Shown: in pieces, positions 36,142-49,760 of the stretch
Position numbering within the stretch: the first letter of the stretch is position 1
Layout: every line of letters begins with the position of its first letter
NCBI GenBank assembly: GCA_016785225.1
Contig: JAFBJZ010000360.1
Span: 860,109 to 924,108 of the forward strand
Length of the DNA stretch: 64,000 nt
Reading direction: 5' to 3'
Source of the DNA: Psettodes erumei
Taxonomy: Eukaryota > Chordata > Actinopteri > Pleuronectiformes > Psettodidae
The notes under the pieces: model-generated
What the model was told of the DNA's origin: nothing
The model's database searches: none
What the model saw: the letters and a program-made list of their open reading frames with translations, nothing else
Translations under genes and position numbers: made by a program

Positions 36142-39100
36142 TATCACATGGATGCACAGGAGCCCCAAAGCAGTTTTCTTGTACACAATCCTTTGAAAAA
36201 GAGCAGCAGGGAAGCGGTGAATCCATTTTTTTGAGCTTCATAAGTCCTATTAAATGACTCATTGTATTGTCAGAATTTGATTCACTCTGTCTGATATAAT
36301 TTGGAAATCCTAGAAAATTTGTTTATTTCATCCCAATTGTGTGTACAATGTGCCAACAGTATGCTATATCAGGCTTTTCTGTTAGCTGAAGTTTTTTCAT
36401 GCCATCAACAATATAGAATCTGAAGTGTCACCAAAATACAATTAATATTTAAATAAGTTAAGACACGAGAATGCTACAACATACTCTAAGTACTTTTCTG
36501 TCCTGTAAAAGAACTGTACTCTATCCTTTCTGTGGTTAATGTGTGGTCTGGACTGCTGTAGATAGGTTATCTGTGTGGCTACAGTACTGTGTTAACCTTG
36601 GCTATGAAGGTCGCGGCACTTTGCTAAGTGCAACGTCCCTTGAAAGCCCCTTCCCATATGTTGATGTACGACAGGCTTATTTTAAGTGATGTTTTGCTCT
36701 GTTGAGACTGCTGGAGCACACACTACGGTTGTTGTGTCAAGATGGATTTTTTTTTTCCCTTCTTGACATATCTGATGAACAGGCTGCCCTCAAAGTTTGT
36801 AGCCCAAGGGGCTTCCCAGTAGCATCTGTCGAAATGGGCCATTTTAACGACAGTGTGTGATATTATTAAAGTCCTAAATCAAATTTTTTTTTGAAAAAAA
36901 ATATTCTTTTTAGATAAGCTGTGATTTGAAAAATAGATACTTCTTTATTAAGATAAAATAAGATACCCCTGTGTTTCACCTGTGTTTTGTCAGTGCAGGC
37001 CTAATAACTGATGCAGGAACTATGAGTCTCATGTGTCTTATTGAACAAAACATCTGCAATGGGAAGTGGCCACCTGAATGCGCCAGTGATATGTTTGCAC
37101 AGAAATCCCCCTTTCCTCTATAAAAGTCTCTTCTTGGGGGGAGGTGTATACCCTAGATTATATAACGTAAATGTCAGTATCTGTTCTGCTCTTTTATTTT
37201 CTTATATCTGCTCTCACCTTCACACAATGTTCTTTTTGATCAGAACAATGAAAATGCAGTTTTCCAGGGAAATTAATGATATCACATAATAATTTTTGAA
37301 TACTGAATGTTGAAATTCTATTTAAAGTGAAATGATAACTCAGTGCAATTCAGTCATAAACATCTCTCTGAGAATCTGTAATGTGTGTCATTTTTATCTG
37401 CCTGATGTAATTTTCCATGAGGAGGTTCAGGGACTACTCCATATTGACAAGCATTATCCACTACCTATTGAAAAAACCAACACAACATTAAAAGTACATT
37501 ATTTTTAAACCAACTCCCATCGTGGAAACACTGAAAAACTAAAAATGCATTTCAATTCTATGTAAATAAAATGAGTTGTATTTGAGGGGAAAATACACAC
37601 CCATGGTGAAAATAATGAAACATTTTAAAAGTCAAATTTCATGCCTTATGGAGAGGATGTGTTGTTGGAATACAGCTTCCACTTTACCACCCTCTGTTTC
37701 AGCCTATGCTTTGAGAAACAACACATGCTGCTTTGTGACATGCAAGTTTTTATAAAGTCAATGTGTCTGCTGAAAAGTTAGATTTATGTGCAGTTTATGG
37801 AAAGAAATGGGAACTTAACTGTTGTTTTCTTTCTCACAAGCCTATGTTGCGTAAGCCAGCAACTAAAGCATTATTTCTGTCTCATGCATACATGCATTAC
37901 AATACTTTGTGAACATGATTTTAAATAAATTGTTAGCACAGCACACATAGCAGGATTTATTATTGCAGAACTTTTTGAGGTATCTGTCCTGTGGATAAAT
38001 AAAATTCACCTTTCATTCGTCCAAGGACACAAAAGTTACTCGTACAGGTAAAAATGACAATGACAGTAATTTACTTTTTTCAGTCTTTTTGCGATTGCAG
38101 AATTTAGACAAACTAAGAGTTGAAAGGATCCCAACTGTGTCAGCACAAAGAGTGGGACCCAAAAGTCTGAGACCACTTTGCTGTTCAAGTGAAATTGCTT
38201 AGGTCTCAGAAAGACTTGCTAACGTTACATACTTAAGTCATGTACTGACACCTGAGGCACTTTCATTTGCTGATGATGACTCTGAGATGCAGTGGAATGT
38301 TATGTTATTACTTCATCACACGTGACAGTCACTGCTCTGAATGTGCTTCTTGATCTGCTTTGATCTGCAAGCACCAGGCAACCCTTGATTGTTCATTTGT
38401 TAATATCAACAAAACAGATCGTGCATATTAAACATGCACATTTGTCGAAAGTAACCCTCACATTGTCATCCATGATCTTTTTTTTCTACTGGAGTCACTA
38501 AGGCTATGTTTCTAAAACTATACAGTGAATAACAGCAGCACCATTCACAGTACAGACAAGGTCATATTGAGTAAAACATTTCTGATATGCTTGTTCTTGG
38601 TATCACCTACATGGCGGAGCATTTCTCTCCTGCTTTCCTCATTGAACTCATGCTCACTGTAGGCAATGTAGCTTACATTAAATCATATTTTTTCAAGGGA
38701 AAACTGAAATGTGTGTCTGCTGGGTTGCACAACTGAAAAATGTGAGAAATTTCATCTGTTCAAGATATGATACAGTCCTGATCAGTATGCTAAAGCCAGC
38801 TGTAAAGAGAACTTTGGCAAGTCAGTTCAGTTTTAAAGTTGGACTGAACTTCATTTCAAGTCTTCACTGAGTATCTTCAGTCATTATGACAGTCATTATC
38901 GCCACGTGATTGTATTTCCGTTTCATTTCCTGTTCTGCTCACCCTCCCACAGTAATATTGAGTTTTAGACTGTGAAATGAAGACATAAATGCTGTTACAG
39001 ACTTGTCTGCATTATCTGTGACCCTTTTAAAATGGCTGCTTGGGAAAATAGAAAGATGTAGATCATTAACTTTTGATTCAGTTCAATATTTTCCCAATGT

Positions 39101-39769
39101 CATCAGTTATGTAATGTGCAAGAGAATATTTTATAGAAATGTATCATCTGTATTCTTATATTATTTTTTAACAGCTTCCCAGTATATGCTCTTCGTCAAA
39201 CAAAAAAGGAGATGCCACTATTGTTCCCAATGTACACAAAATAACATTAAAGTTCCTAAGAGGCACAAGCCCTTTTTACACTGTCAAGTTCTGAAATTAG
39301 GAATTTTTTTTTCTGTACAGAAAAAATGCACAGTGAAGTGCACGGCTCATTTCATGTGGTGATGACAGTCCCTGACAGGACAGTGACACAGACTGCTGAA
39401 ATTTTAAATGTCATTGGGTTTGTGAACTATAAGTGTAACTATACTTCCTTTGTGTGCGGGTCATCTGTTTTGTACAATTTTGTGTCTGAAAGTGTTAGAA
39501 TCAGTTTGAATTTGTGTTCTGTGTTCTGATTTACTAATGACCACCAACTCAGGTGCATGTTTTGTGTTAGTGTTGTATGACCTGTAGCATTCAATGCCAC
39601 TGACCACTCTGGTCTTATAAATTAAAACAATGGGTGAGTAACATATCATAGCAATGTGACAACACACAACTGTCATTTAAATCTCTTGATATTATTGATG
39701 GCATTATAACAAATTACTTGTGTGTCGGTTTTGGTGTGGACAGAAAAACTTATTTTGTCTTTTTTGCAG

Positions 39770-39928
39770 GTGAACATCTTCGTGTATGTCCTCAGGGAAA
39801 CACATGTTGCACCCAGGAAATGGAGGACAAATTTGGCCAACAAAGTAAACAGGACTTTGAGAACCTGGTTGATGAAATGAGTCATGTATTGAGAAGCACA
39901 TTTGTTTCCAGACATAAGAGATTTGATG
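39770..39928 (+). CDS. gpc6: Glypican-6, exon 2
   Basis: 159 nt encoding the end of Gly51, residues 52-103 and the first base of Glu104. The acceptor is TTTTTGCAG and the donor G/GTAAGT; the intron phases are 1 and 1. The sequence GEHLRVCPQGNTCC holds three conserved glypican cysteines (57, 63, 64), followed by QEMEDKFGQQSK. The stretch SHVLRSTFVSRHKRFDE is closer to glypican-6 (SHFVRTTFVSRHKKFDE) than to glypican-4 (HLQAVFASRYKKFDE), as far as I recall them. The segment is part of the helical N-lobe core. Reading on past the donor gives only a short intronic extension. Confidence 0.96.
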
Positions 39929-42900
39929 GTAAGTCTGAAGTCTTTTTTTCTCAATTTAATGCTTTAAGCTGATTAATTTTACAATTTTGTGTTCTTTTTT
40001 ATTTGATTCTTTAAATGGTCAGTCACAGTAGTCCAAATTGCTACAAGAATGAAACTCAACAGATTGAGACTGCATTTGTTAATTTGAAAAGATTCACCAT
40101 TTGTATGTTAGTCGCTGTCCTCCCTCGAGAGGAGATGAAATGTGAAAATCTCATTAATATGCCGTGGAGTGGAGAACCCTCTTGTTGGATTAGACAAACA
40201 TGGCTTCTTGCACAGCAGACTGACAGCCCAAACAGTAGTACAGAGCCAAACCCTGCATTATTAAGGCCACTGGCTGGTGGGTTTGTACCGTGTGTGATCT
40301 CGTCTTAGCCCCATGGTGACTCTCCTCTTGACCACCACACATCCAGCGAGGATCTGCCATGGGAGATGATGGACTCATTACTGAACCAAGCTCACACTTA
40401 ACTCTCCATCTATCCCTCCCGGTAGTCTTCTCGATGGAGCTGGCTACTTATAGTTACAGTATAATGAGAAATAATAGTCCCTCCAGAACTCGACATCAGA
40501 CTACATGGGGAGCACCAGCTTCTCACTGTGGACAGTAGTGAAGGGTGGTGGAGGATAAAGTTATCAAGGATTGCCACCTGTCAGCATTGTCTAACAATAT
40601 ATTAGGAGTGCATCATAAAACTCTTGAGTGCGTTATCACCCAGAAACCTTTAAATGATTACTATGTCTGAATTCTTTTTGTCTCCAGGTGAATAGCAGGA
40701 CAAAAACTTAGCTTAACTGTTATCATTATTACTTTTTTGTCCTTGGCATATACTGGGCATGTAACAAACCCATTTAAAACTTCAGATCAGATATGTTTTC
40801 TTCTGTAGCTGATAAATGTTGAAGAATAAACAAAGCTGTTTGTAACTATCAAACATTGGCAACCTTTACCAGAATAATAGGTAATACATCTGTGCCAGAA
40901 TAAGAAAGCTTTATTTATTAATAGTCTCTCCAAAATAGAGACAGGACGCAGTTCTAAGTGGAAGAGCAGCAACCAAAAAAGCAGAATAAAGCACTGCGGC
41001 TGACAGAATTTTGCATTTGATAAAAAGATTAAGCTAATTCATTCTGCAGTATGTGGAACTCATTCACTGCGATTAATACATAATGTTGTCTGTTGCCTGT
41101 GACATGCATGGTTTGCATATCCAGTCGCATAAAAACAGGGCGTCTGCTTTCATGTAGGAGCACATGCACACAAACAACATAATTCCAAGTTAATTTTGGG
41201 TGTTATTAGCAAATCAAGCATCTTATAGTTGTACTGTTGCTGACATTTTTCTGCTCTGTGTTATAAATCTATTTGCTTGCTTGTCATCCTTTGGAATTTA
41301 AATTGCAAAACAACAAGTCGCTGAAATTGGAGGAGTCTACGGGCGATGAATCTTGAACCGTCTCTGAATTCAAAACTGGCACAGAGCAGTAATTGTACTA
41401 CCAGTGTGAGAGCTGGGATGATTGAACTGATGGTACTCGACAGCTGTTTGTGTTCAGGGCTTTCACAGGTGCACGAGCAACAGAAGGCAATCAGAATAGA
41501 AGCACAAAAGTGACAATACTGACACAAGCAACATATTTTAACAGATGTCTACCTAAAGTAAAAGCTTGTGCTGTTTTTTGTTCTTTTTTTGTAATGGTTG
41601 TGGTTCAGCAGTGTCAGGGAACCATAGCAACTTTCATATATATATATAACCTCACTCCCTTAGTAATTCTAATCTTAAAGCGTGATCTCAAAGCATAGAT
41701 TTCCATATTGGGCTATCTAAGTATATCCAGTGTCACTGCCAAATAATGTTTGACTGATTAATAGGGCAATCTAATACTCAACAGGCAATCTCTTGTCTAT
41801 GTTCATCCATTTCATACTATTGAACATATTGCAAACAAATGCTATTGAATTACAGTATATAATTCTCAGATGATTGCACACTGCCCAGAAACTCAATGTC
41901 ACAAAGCTTATGTGATGTCTGTCTGTTTTTTTTGTTTTGTTTTTTTTTCCAGGAATATACACTTATTTAGCCCGCATGTGATTCCTGGAAGCACGCATAA
42001 ATAAATAAGTGTTATTTTGATCAGCCGCTGTCAGGATAGTGAATGTCATAAGGAGGACTCCGGTGAGAGAGGAAATGGGGTTTGTCCAGTAGCACTTAGA
42101 TGCATGACTCCAGCCACCCTTCTTCCCTCTTGGGGTTTGCTGCCACTTTCCATAATTTCATCAGCGTCAGAAGCAGAGGCTATATGCAGGTTTTCAGCTT
42201 CACAGCCCTTTTGCTGTCTGGAGACGCTGTGTCTGCTGAGGGACCTGACTGACCACCCACTCGGGAAATATGAGATATTGATTGCTGGATTTGAATTTCA
42301 CCCTTATCTTCATTTGTCATTAATTGAGTCTGAGTGTTTGAAGTTTGAAGCTGTGTGGGTATTAGTTTTGAGCAAAGAGATTTAACAAAAAAACACAAAA
42401 CGGCCTATGTTTAAGTATTGCAGGATATTATCTATTAAATATATATTTAATCTGTATTTTTTTCTTGTAAATGATTGTGTTGGCTTTTATTGTGAGCCAG
42501 AACACATGCAGTAGTTTATACATGCAAACAATACATTGCTGCTGATCATTTAGATGCTCTTTACCATCCATTTAGCACCTGGCTCAGTAGTCCCACCTAC
42601 ACAGAGTCAGTGTATGTGTATATTTTCTTCTCTTTATGCAGAGCTTGTGATGAGTGTTGCTGTAGCTGACAGTAGCTGGCTAGCCCACGCATACCTGACA
42701 CCGCCGCCTATGTGTCACAGTGCAAGGGCACAGTCGAGACTGTGCCAAGACCATCTGAGCAGAGATACAGGAATATCTACAACAGCTCGGTTATACCATA
42801 CAGCTGTGTGAATCTAAGAAAGAAAACAGCATCTTCTGAAAAAAAACAGTGTCAGACATGCTGCCGCATTTTCTGCTGTGTATTAGTAAATGTGCTAATT

Positions 42901-43226
42901 TATTTATCAAATAGCATGTCTGGGTATTCTCAATCTCTTCACCATAATCACCATATCCTGAAACCGTTTCAGGAAAAAATTGTTCAGAGAAATTAGATAA
43001 AACCTTGGCTGGCACAGAGAATTCATTTCTACCGTGCTTATTAAAGACTAAATCAGGGGTCTTAATTGCTAATCAATTGTTGGCCCTCCTGACCATGAAT
43101 ACCACAGTGGTGGGGAGGCAGACAGAATATTAATGTCGTCCACCCTCCAAAATTGATCTTTCTTGCAGTTACTGACTCACACGCCATTGTATATTTGGTA
43201 GGTTGTTGAATTTTGTATAAAATTCT

Positions 43227-43400
43227 CTCCTCCCATAGCAGCTATTGTTGAGGTGCCCTTGAGCAAAGCACTTAATCCACGTTGACTCCAAAGAAGCTGT
43301 TAACCATAGAACACCGTAGTGTGCTGGCCTGCTACCAGGTGTGGATGTGTGTGACTAGATGAATGTAGAGCTAGACAGTGCTGAAAAGGGCATGCTTGCT
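43227..43400. repeat. Degenerate SINE-like fragment (CCTTGAGCAAAGCACTTA box)
   Basis: GAGGTGCCCTTGAGCAAAGC and ACTTAATCCACGTTGACTCC, then GTGTGGATGTGTGTGACTAG and ATGAATGTAGAGC, follow the order of a common fish short repeat (CCTTGAGCAAGGCACTTAACC ... GTGTGTGTGAATG). The copy is diverged, with ends set by eye. Confidence 0.5.
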
Positions 43401-45919
43401 CAGCAAAACACGTTCTGTAGTGGAGAAGTCCTATTAGACCAAATAGAGTGTGTAGGATTCAGGTAGAAATTCAACAGTCATGTCCTGTATTTCTCCACAT
43501 TGTATGATTTCTACATGGAAATATCTGAGGGCAATGTGATTTTGGAAATACAGATGATTTCACTTTAACTCTTCTGTTGCTTTTTCACAGGAAATGTGTG
43601 TGGACAGAATGTCCAAAATCACAGTTAACATTCATATATACTCTGTATATATATATCCTGTTTTTCTTTTCCTTGTGGTTAAGGATATGGTAACTTTAAA
43701 ATCGAAGGAAAGGGAATCCAATAAGGTTAGATGAGATTAATTTTCGTTAGACGCCTTTTTTTTATATCACCAGCATACCACTTACTTTTTATTGACAGCT
43801 GTGCATTAGCAATTGTCATTGAAAGCCTGTGCTTTTAACTGTCACACAATTGGAAAGTCGCTGGAATTAACACAAGAAAATAGAGACATAAAAGGTCAGC
43901 ATGTCATGTACTCTACAGTTTCATAGCACTCAGAAAAGCTCTCGGTTAACCACCCTTTCCCGTCAGACCAATCAATGGGCCAGCTTATGATTGACATGAA
44001 GAATTCAAAGCGCTCCCTTTGGCAGCAAAATTGCCAGTTTAGCGTGTACAGACATGAGAGCTCAAAGAAGCTGCAAACCTAGACGTGTGCTTTATCTTAT
44101 GCAGCTTCAACAATCACAAATTACAGAGAGGGGGTCCCTCTGGGATGGGCTGTAGTTCTGCTGAAGAAGACACTGAGAAGCTCTGCGAGAGATAACGGGC
44201 TGTTTACTCTGCTGCACGAGAGCCAACAAACCATGTCAAGTTTGCCTTTTACACAGCTTCAATAGTAAATCACACATAGTTCTGACAATGTGTGGCATAT
44301 GGGAACGTGTTTTACAAATCACCAGAAAAAAATCATTAACTTTCTTTGACTTTATTTAGCTCTTTTCATTGTTTTCATGTGAGGCCTTGAAAAACTGCAT
44401 TTTAAAAAACAATCAATCAAAAATAGGCCATTGCCTATAATTTAGATATATATTTTATATGTTGACAGTATTTACTCAAATGAAGAAGAGTGAATTGTGG
44501 TGGAAAACCAACCTTTTTTTATCCTCCTACTTTGAGGCTAGTCAGAGTTCAGGCGATTTTGCAGTAATTAATTCTGCAGACCGCTTCCCATGAGGGTCTT
44601 CACAGTAGATGTCATCCCATCCACAGCTGCCTCTGCTGGTTATGTTAATAAGACCAATTTAAGTTGACTGCAATTGTCTCTTTTGTCTCTAAAAGCTGTG
44701 GTCTGCATCTAAACTAAAAACACGCACCTTGCCAGTAACACTGCCAAATTGGAGATTCCAAACATGAATGACGTATGTTGGACATGTTGGAGAGCATCCA
44801 TCAGTAGGTTTCTGTGAGAGTAAGCAGCTATGGAAGCGTGGAGACAGACTTTCTCTTCATCACAGGGGGAAAGGCTCTCTGTATCCTCTGCATAGCTCTG
44901 TGTGCACAGTGAGGAACAGGAGCCAAACTGAGTTTTATCAGCAAACGTAATGAACTCTCTGCAACTTGGGTGTATTAGAATCACTGACTGCCCAGTGTTT
45001 CAGCATCATTATCCTCTGTTTGCAACTCTTGCAGCCTTTCAGCTAGACAGACATCTTAATTACCAAGATGTGTTAAGGATTTATGTAAGCGTTCCTGTTC
45101 ATTTTTAGCCTCTGACATTTCACAAGATTTTCTATTGTAGAAAATGATCCCTCTCATGAATTTTCTCCAATTAGATTGTTTTTTTTTTTTTTAGCTAAAA
45201 CTTGCAGTGAAATTATATTGAGGCCATCCATAATTTAATTATTAAATGTAATCACTCCAGAACAGATCTTAGAATTATATTAATTATCCTGTCCACATTA
45301 GTAATAAATTTGCTGTAATTACATTGGTTATATTCAATTAACATCTCAGCTGACACCTTTGACTGCTTTTTCCCCCCTAAAATGCTCCTTGAATCTCACC
45401 ACCAACTGTTTTCATCACCAAAAACAAGGCATTGAAGCACAAATCATGCCTGTAGCTTTGCATATTTAAATACCTGCTCACTGTCATCTTCCATTCACTG
45501 TGTAGTCTCGAGAATCTTCAAAATGACCACACCACAAGCCCTTCATGCAACACGTTCTAACGGATGAAAAAAGCCGAGTCATTTTAACATTATGTGAGCA
45601 CATAGTTTGTATTTTACTTTCTGTTTGAGTGCAACATACAACAAATTAGATGTGATCTGGTGTGTTGTCATGGTCAGTCATGCCATTTCGTTTCTCTGCC
45701 TCTGTAATATGTAATTTCACCTGCATTGCTGAGCACTAATGACCACTTCAAATCCATTACAGTTTTGCCAGGGCCATTCTGATGAGTGACTGTAATGGCT
45801 CAGAGGTGCCAGATGGATCTCTTAGTGGATATGTGTTCTTGTCTATGTCACGTGACCTGGCTATCATAAACTGTTCCACAGATGCTAATTCAGGACGAGA
45901 CTGACCTATAACAACTGTA

Positions 45920-46060
45920 GTTAATTATGATGGGAGCAGAGGAGGAAGTCGGGTGACGTAGAATAAAGGGCAGCAAAGCCCACTTTAGGAGGATTTAAGG
46001 AAAAATTTAAGGATGAGGCGACAAATAACAGGACTTTTACACAGAGGGCCACTGTTCATT
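45920..46060 (+). repeat. Degenerate teleost interspersed repeat, copy 2 (AAAACACAGGACTTT family)
   Basis: GATGGGAGCAGAGGAGGAAG, GGGTGACGTAGAAT and ACAAATAACAGGACTTTTAC occur in the same order as TAATGGGAACAGAGGAGGAG, GTGACGT and ACAAAACACAGGACTTTCAC at 49.6 kb, and as the reverse complement of the copy at 35.3-35.65 kb. Confidence 0.5.
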
Positions 46061-47720
46061 CCTGTCACTGCTAATGAAACGGATGGTATTTCACCTATTC
46101 TTGACTGTTACATCACCTTACTGCATGTGTAATATTGTTTCCATGATAAGAAAGGTCCATACGCTCCTTTGTTTCATATCCAAGGGTAGGGACAAACAAC
46201 CTATATAGCCGTTTAGGTTTGAGGACTAGCTGTTAAGAACATTTTTTTTAGATATGCATACAAGGATTAAAGTAACTGTAAAATGCATTTACTAGTCTGC
46301 AAAAAACAGTATTAGTAACAGGTTTGTGAAGGTACTATGGAACAGTGCACTTACATAGACAACACAGCTCATTAACTTTAATTATCGCTGCCTTCTTAAT
46401 GTTTTACTCCTGGCTTTGTCTAGACACTCACTCCACTAGCCCATTTCACAGAGAAACTACAGACTTTAAAGCTACATTTAATAATTTTCTTGTGAACAAT
46501 GAATTAAATGAATATGTGTAAGGTGAAAGTTGTGGCTCTTTGTGACTTATCTAGCAAACTTTTTAAAAGAACCTGATTTTCAGGAGTTTGCCTCGACCAA
46601 AACAGCACTAAATGGAGTATTGGATTTAAATTCAATGGTGTCCAGAAATTACAGCTCCAAACAAATGCCACTCTGTCGGATGGATGTGTAAATTGGTAAT
46701 TGTTTGCAAACACGTTTGCTGTATCAGCCATATAAGTTAACTGTATTTACAGCTCTTTCCACTACCTTAAAGTGGCCAAAAAATCAATGAATGTTGCTTC
46801 AACACTTTAGATTGAACATATGGCCCTGTAAAACTGAATTAGGAATACAAAAAACTTTCTGCATCCTCCTCTGCCCTTTTTTTGGAGTCTCCTCTCTCTG
46901 ACTAGTTTTAACACTGACTATTTCACTTTGCCGTTAAATGTGCAGAGATTTGAAGCCCAGCTCAGTGTTAATCTTGGTCCTTGAAAGCCACCACTATCCT
47001 TATGAGCAGCATATGATCAGAAATGTCATCATCTCATATCTGCCGCTTATGAATTATCGAGGTCATGAGGCAAACAACAAGTGGTGCCTGAAAGGAAATT
47101 GCAGGATGGCTGCAAATGCTACATGCAAACTGTATTGTGAACTTATAAAAATATTGAAGGATAATTTATTGCACTTCATCTGACAGCCTTATGCTTCCAG
47201 CATATGGTGCAATACTCCAGTCAGAATCTATATGTAGAAAGTCATTCACTAAAATATATCCTCTCTATTAGGAATGTGTTGGGGTATAAAGGTGAGATAT
47301 GGACAATACAGACTTCATGCACTGCAAACACAGAACTTATTGCTTTTCAGAAATATATGAGGAGGGCTCCTATTGCAATGTCAAAAGCAGTTTACTAGAG
47401 ATAAAAAAAAAAAAATCAACAAAGCTGTGAAGTCTCTTCAAAATGGAGTCAACATCAGACGCTCAAACTGATATGCTATTTTTGTAATTTGCAGTTGTCG
47501 GTGTGTTTCCTGTCAGGATTGCAATCAAGTTGACTACCTTTTTAAGCAGCATTCTACTTTGCAATCAGATACATTTAATGTAATTTTGCCGTATTTCTGT
47601 TTTAGTCACAAATGTTCACACTGCATCTAATTGAGGCATAGCTACTGTATGTATGTGCAGAATACTATGAAAGAAAATCTGACGAAAAAACTAATGCTTT
47701 TTCATTGATTCTTAATGTAG

Positions 47721-48112
47721 AATTCTTCCTGGAGCTGCTGGAGAACACGGAGAGGTCCCTGAACGAGATGTTTGTGAGGACTTACGGCAAGCCTTACATG
47801 CAGAACTCGGAGGTCTTTGAGAACCTTTTTGCTGAGCTGAAGCGCTATTACACTGGGGGAAATGTCAACCTGGAGGAAATGCTTAATGACTTTTGGTCAC
47901 GGCTGCTGGAGCGTATGTTCACGCTGCTCAACTCCCAGTACGTCATCACGGAGGACTATCTGGAGTGTATCAGTAAGTACACCGACCAGCTCAAGCCCTT
48001 TGGAGACGTGCCCAGGAAGCTCAAGGCTCAGGTTACCCGGGCATTCATCGCAGCACGCACATTTGTCCAGGGGCTCTCAGTTGGCCGGGAGGTGGCCCAG
48101 AGAGTGTCTAAG
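47721..48112 (+). CDS. gpc6: Glypican-6, exon 3
   Basis: 392 nt encoding the end of Glu104 and residues 105-234. The acceptor is AATGTAG and the donor AAG/GTAAAA; the intron phases are 1 and 0. It carries the most conserved glypican block: LLENTERSLNEMFVRTYG, then ELKRYYTGGNVNLEEMLNDF, WSRLLERMF, DYLECISKYTDQLKPFGDVP, RKLKAQVTRAFIAARTFVQG and GREVAQRVSK, with conserved Cys186. TGGNVN and AARTFVQG favour glypican-6 over glypican-4 (VVGNVN, AARTFAQG). GC content is clearly above the introns. A second open frame at 47862-48116 is a shadow of this exon. Confidence 0.98.
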
Positions 48113-49574
48113 GTAAAAGTTCTCACAATTTTAGTGAAAGTCAAATTTCATTTCATTTCAATTCAAAATATTCAGTGTTTTACCTCAGCTGAAATCAAGA
48201 CTTGCTCCGTATCAATGGTCTTGTTTGTTGTTTCTGTAGTAACTGCAATTTTCCCCCTGGTTTTTCCACACAAACAAGTTCTTGTCAGATACTTTTCTGT
48301 CTAATGTTGGCTCTCGTGACGCATGTCCTCAGAAATTTTGGAGTTCAAGGTGGCTTGTTCAGGTGCTGTCTGGAAAACAGTGTTGAAGGCTGTGTGGATT
48401 GCTCAGGAGATATGCCCAGACAATGAAAAAGGCCAAAAAAAATGTTTTCCATCATTGCTGTTTATTGCCCTCATGCCTAATATTTGTTCACCCAACATAC
48501 AGAATCCATGAATCATGCTGTAGCCTTAGTCTTCTTTTTGATGCAATTTAATCTTAATGCAGCTTCTGCAGTATATCATACTACCCTGGGAGTGTTTGTC
48601 GTTTTGATCACGTACAAGTAAGATTAAAGGAAAAGCAAAAGGCTAAGGCTTGGATTTATTCGCAGTCAACAACAACGTTGTTTCTGCAGGCCTTCTTATG
48701 GGGTGAGTGAAGCACTACTGATGAGCACTACAATTCAAAGCCCCCGTTTTCTTTTCTGTGTTGATATCAGTCGGATTGGATAATAACACTATTATAAATA
48801 ATTATAGGCCTGCTGTCTAGTATAGACCCAGAAGCCAATGAAAAATATAGTAGTGAGAAATCCAGAATTCATTTTCTGGTAGTCCAACCACAGTGCACTT
48901 GTTGAACTTTAAATATATTCCCTTCACTGTCTGCGTCAGCTCCCATCAGTAGTAGTGGTGAGGCTCATTTAGAAGCAGTCACAGAGGATGTGTTGTTAGT
49001 ATGCGTTTACTGAGTTACACCCTGCGTTTCTTACAGGCCTGCATGTCCCAGCCTCACCTCTTGACATTTCAGTGGGACCTGAGATCCAGGTCATGTGTGT
49101 GGGACTGCAGCCCTTTGATCCCCCATGGTATAAACGCATCATAAGAGATTGGGTTTAAGCATAATGGAATAAGACACCCTGCCAGAGGTGTCTGTTGCAC
49201 AGTGTCTCTAAGTTGTGACATCCGTGCTTATTGCTACTGGGATTTATATTGAATTAAAGTGGATGATGTAGTGCTTTATTTCCTTTTGCAGCTTAAGAGA
49301 CAAAATACTAAATCCAGCAGGGCTTTAAGGAAGCAGAACCTCATGGATGGAGTCATCATCTCACAAACAAAGCTCAAACTTACTTAGCAGTACATCTACC
49401 CCTTTGTTTCTCTGAAGTGAAAAAAAATTGTAATTCTTTGTCTGATTTTGATTTTTAGAATATTGGAAATTATACATGGGTAACTGAGAAAAAATTTGGA
49501 ACTGTCTTGTAATAAAAAAAAAAAACACAGCCACAGTTTGTGTGCGCAAGCAGGTCATTACGACCCATCGTTAA

Positions 49575-49760
49575 CATTTTATCGTTAGGTGACGTCCATC
49601 TTGGAAATTATAATGGGAACAGAGGAGGAGTATAGTGCATAGTAGTATTATAGTATAGTACAACAGTCTTCGGTTAGGAACAGAGGTTAAGAATGGGTTG
49701 ACAAAACACAGGACTTTCACATGGGAGATGGTGGTTTGTTTCCTTTGTGAGACCAATTAC
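49575..49760 (+). repeat. Degenerate teleost interspersed repeat, copy 3 (AAAACACAGGACTTT family)
   Basis: Includes TCGTTAGGTGACGTCCATCT, TAATGGGAACAGAGGAGGAG, GGGTTGACAAAACACAGGAC and TTTCACATGGGAGA. The last two match, as reverse complement, the CACATGGGAAATGCCAAAGT and CCTGTGTTTTGTTG pieces of the 35.3 kb copy. Confidence 0.6.

Larger units (their letters stand above)
22647..39769 (+). other. gpc6: gpc6 intron 1 (17.1 kb)
   Basis: Bounded by GTAAGC and TTTTTGCAG. The first 0.7 kb is still CpG-rich and belongs to the promoter island. It contains a perfect 11-bp stem hairpin (23029-23056), a G11 run (26428-26438) and three old interspersed repeats near 28.6, 35.4 and 36.1 kb. I found no other gene or exon on either strand; the open frames of 60-120 codons are scattered and lack recognisable domains. 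Length is very small compared with the mammalian gene, which spans more than 1 Mb. Confidence 0.85.
39929..47720 (+). other. gpc6: gpc6 intron 2 (7.8 kb)
   Basis: Bounded by GTAAGT and AATGTAG. Contains a (TA)n run at 41636-41647, an old SINE-like fragment near 43.23 kb, a repeat copy near 45.92 kb, and an AT-rich block at 45210-45355 with several TAATTA or AATTA cores. No other exon is recognised. Confidence 0.85.

Noticed and set aside
47862..48116. 84-codon frame inside gpc6 exon 3
   Set aside because: Out-of-frame shadow of the conserved exon.
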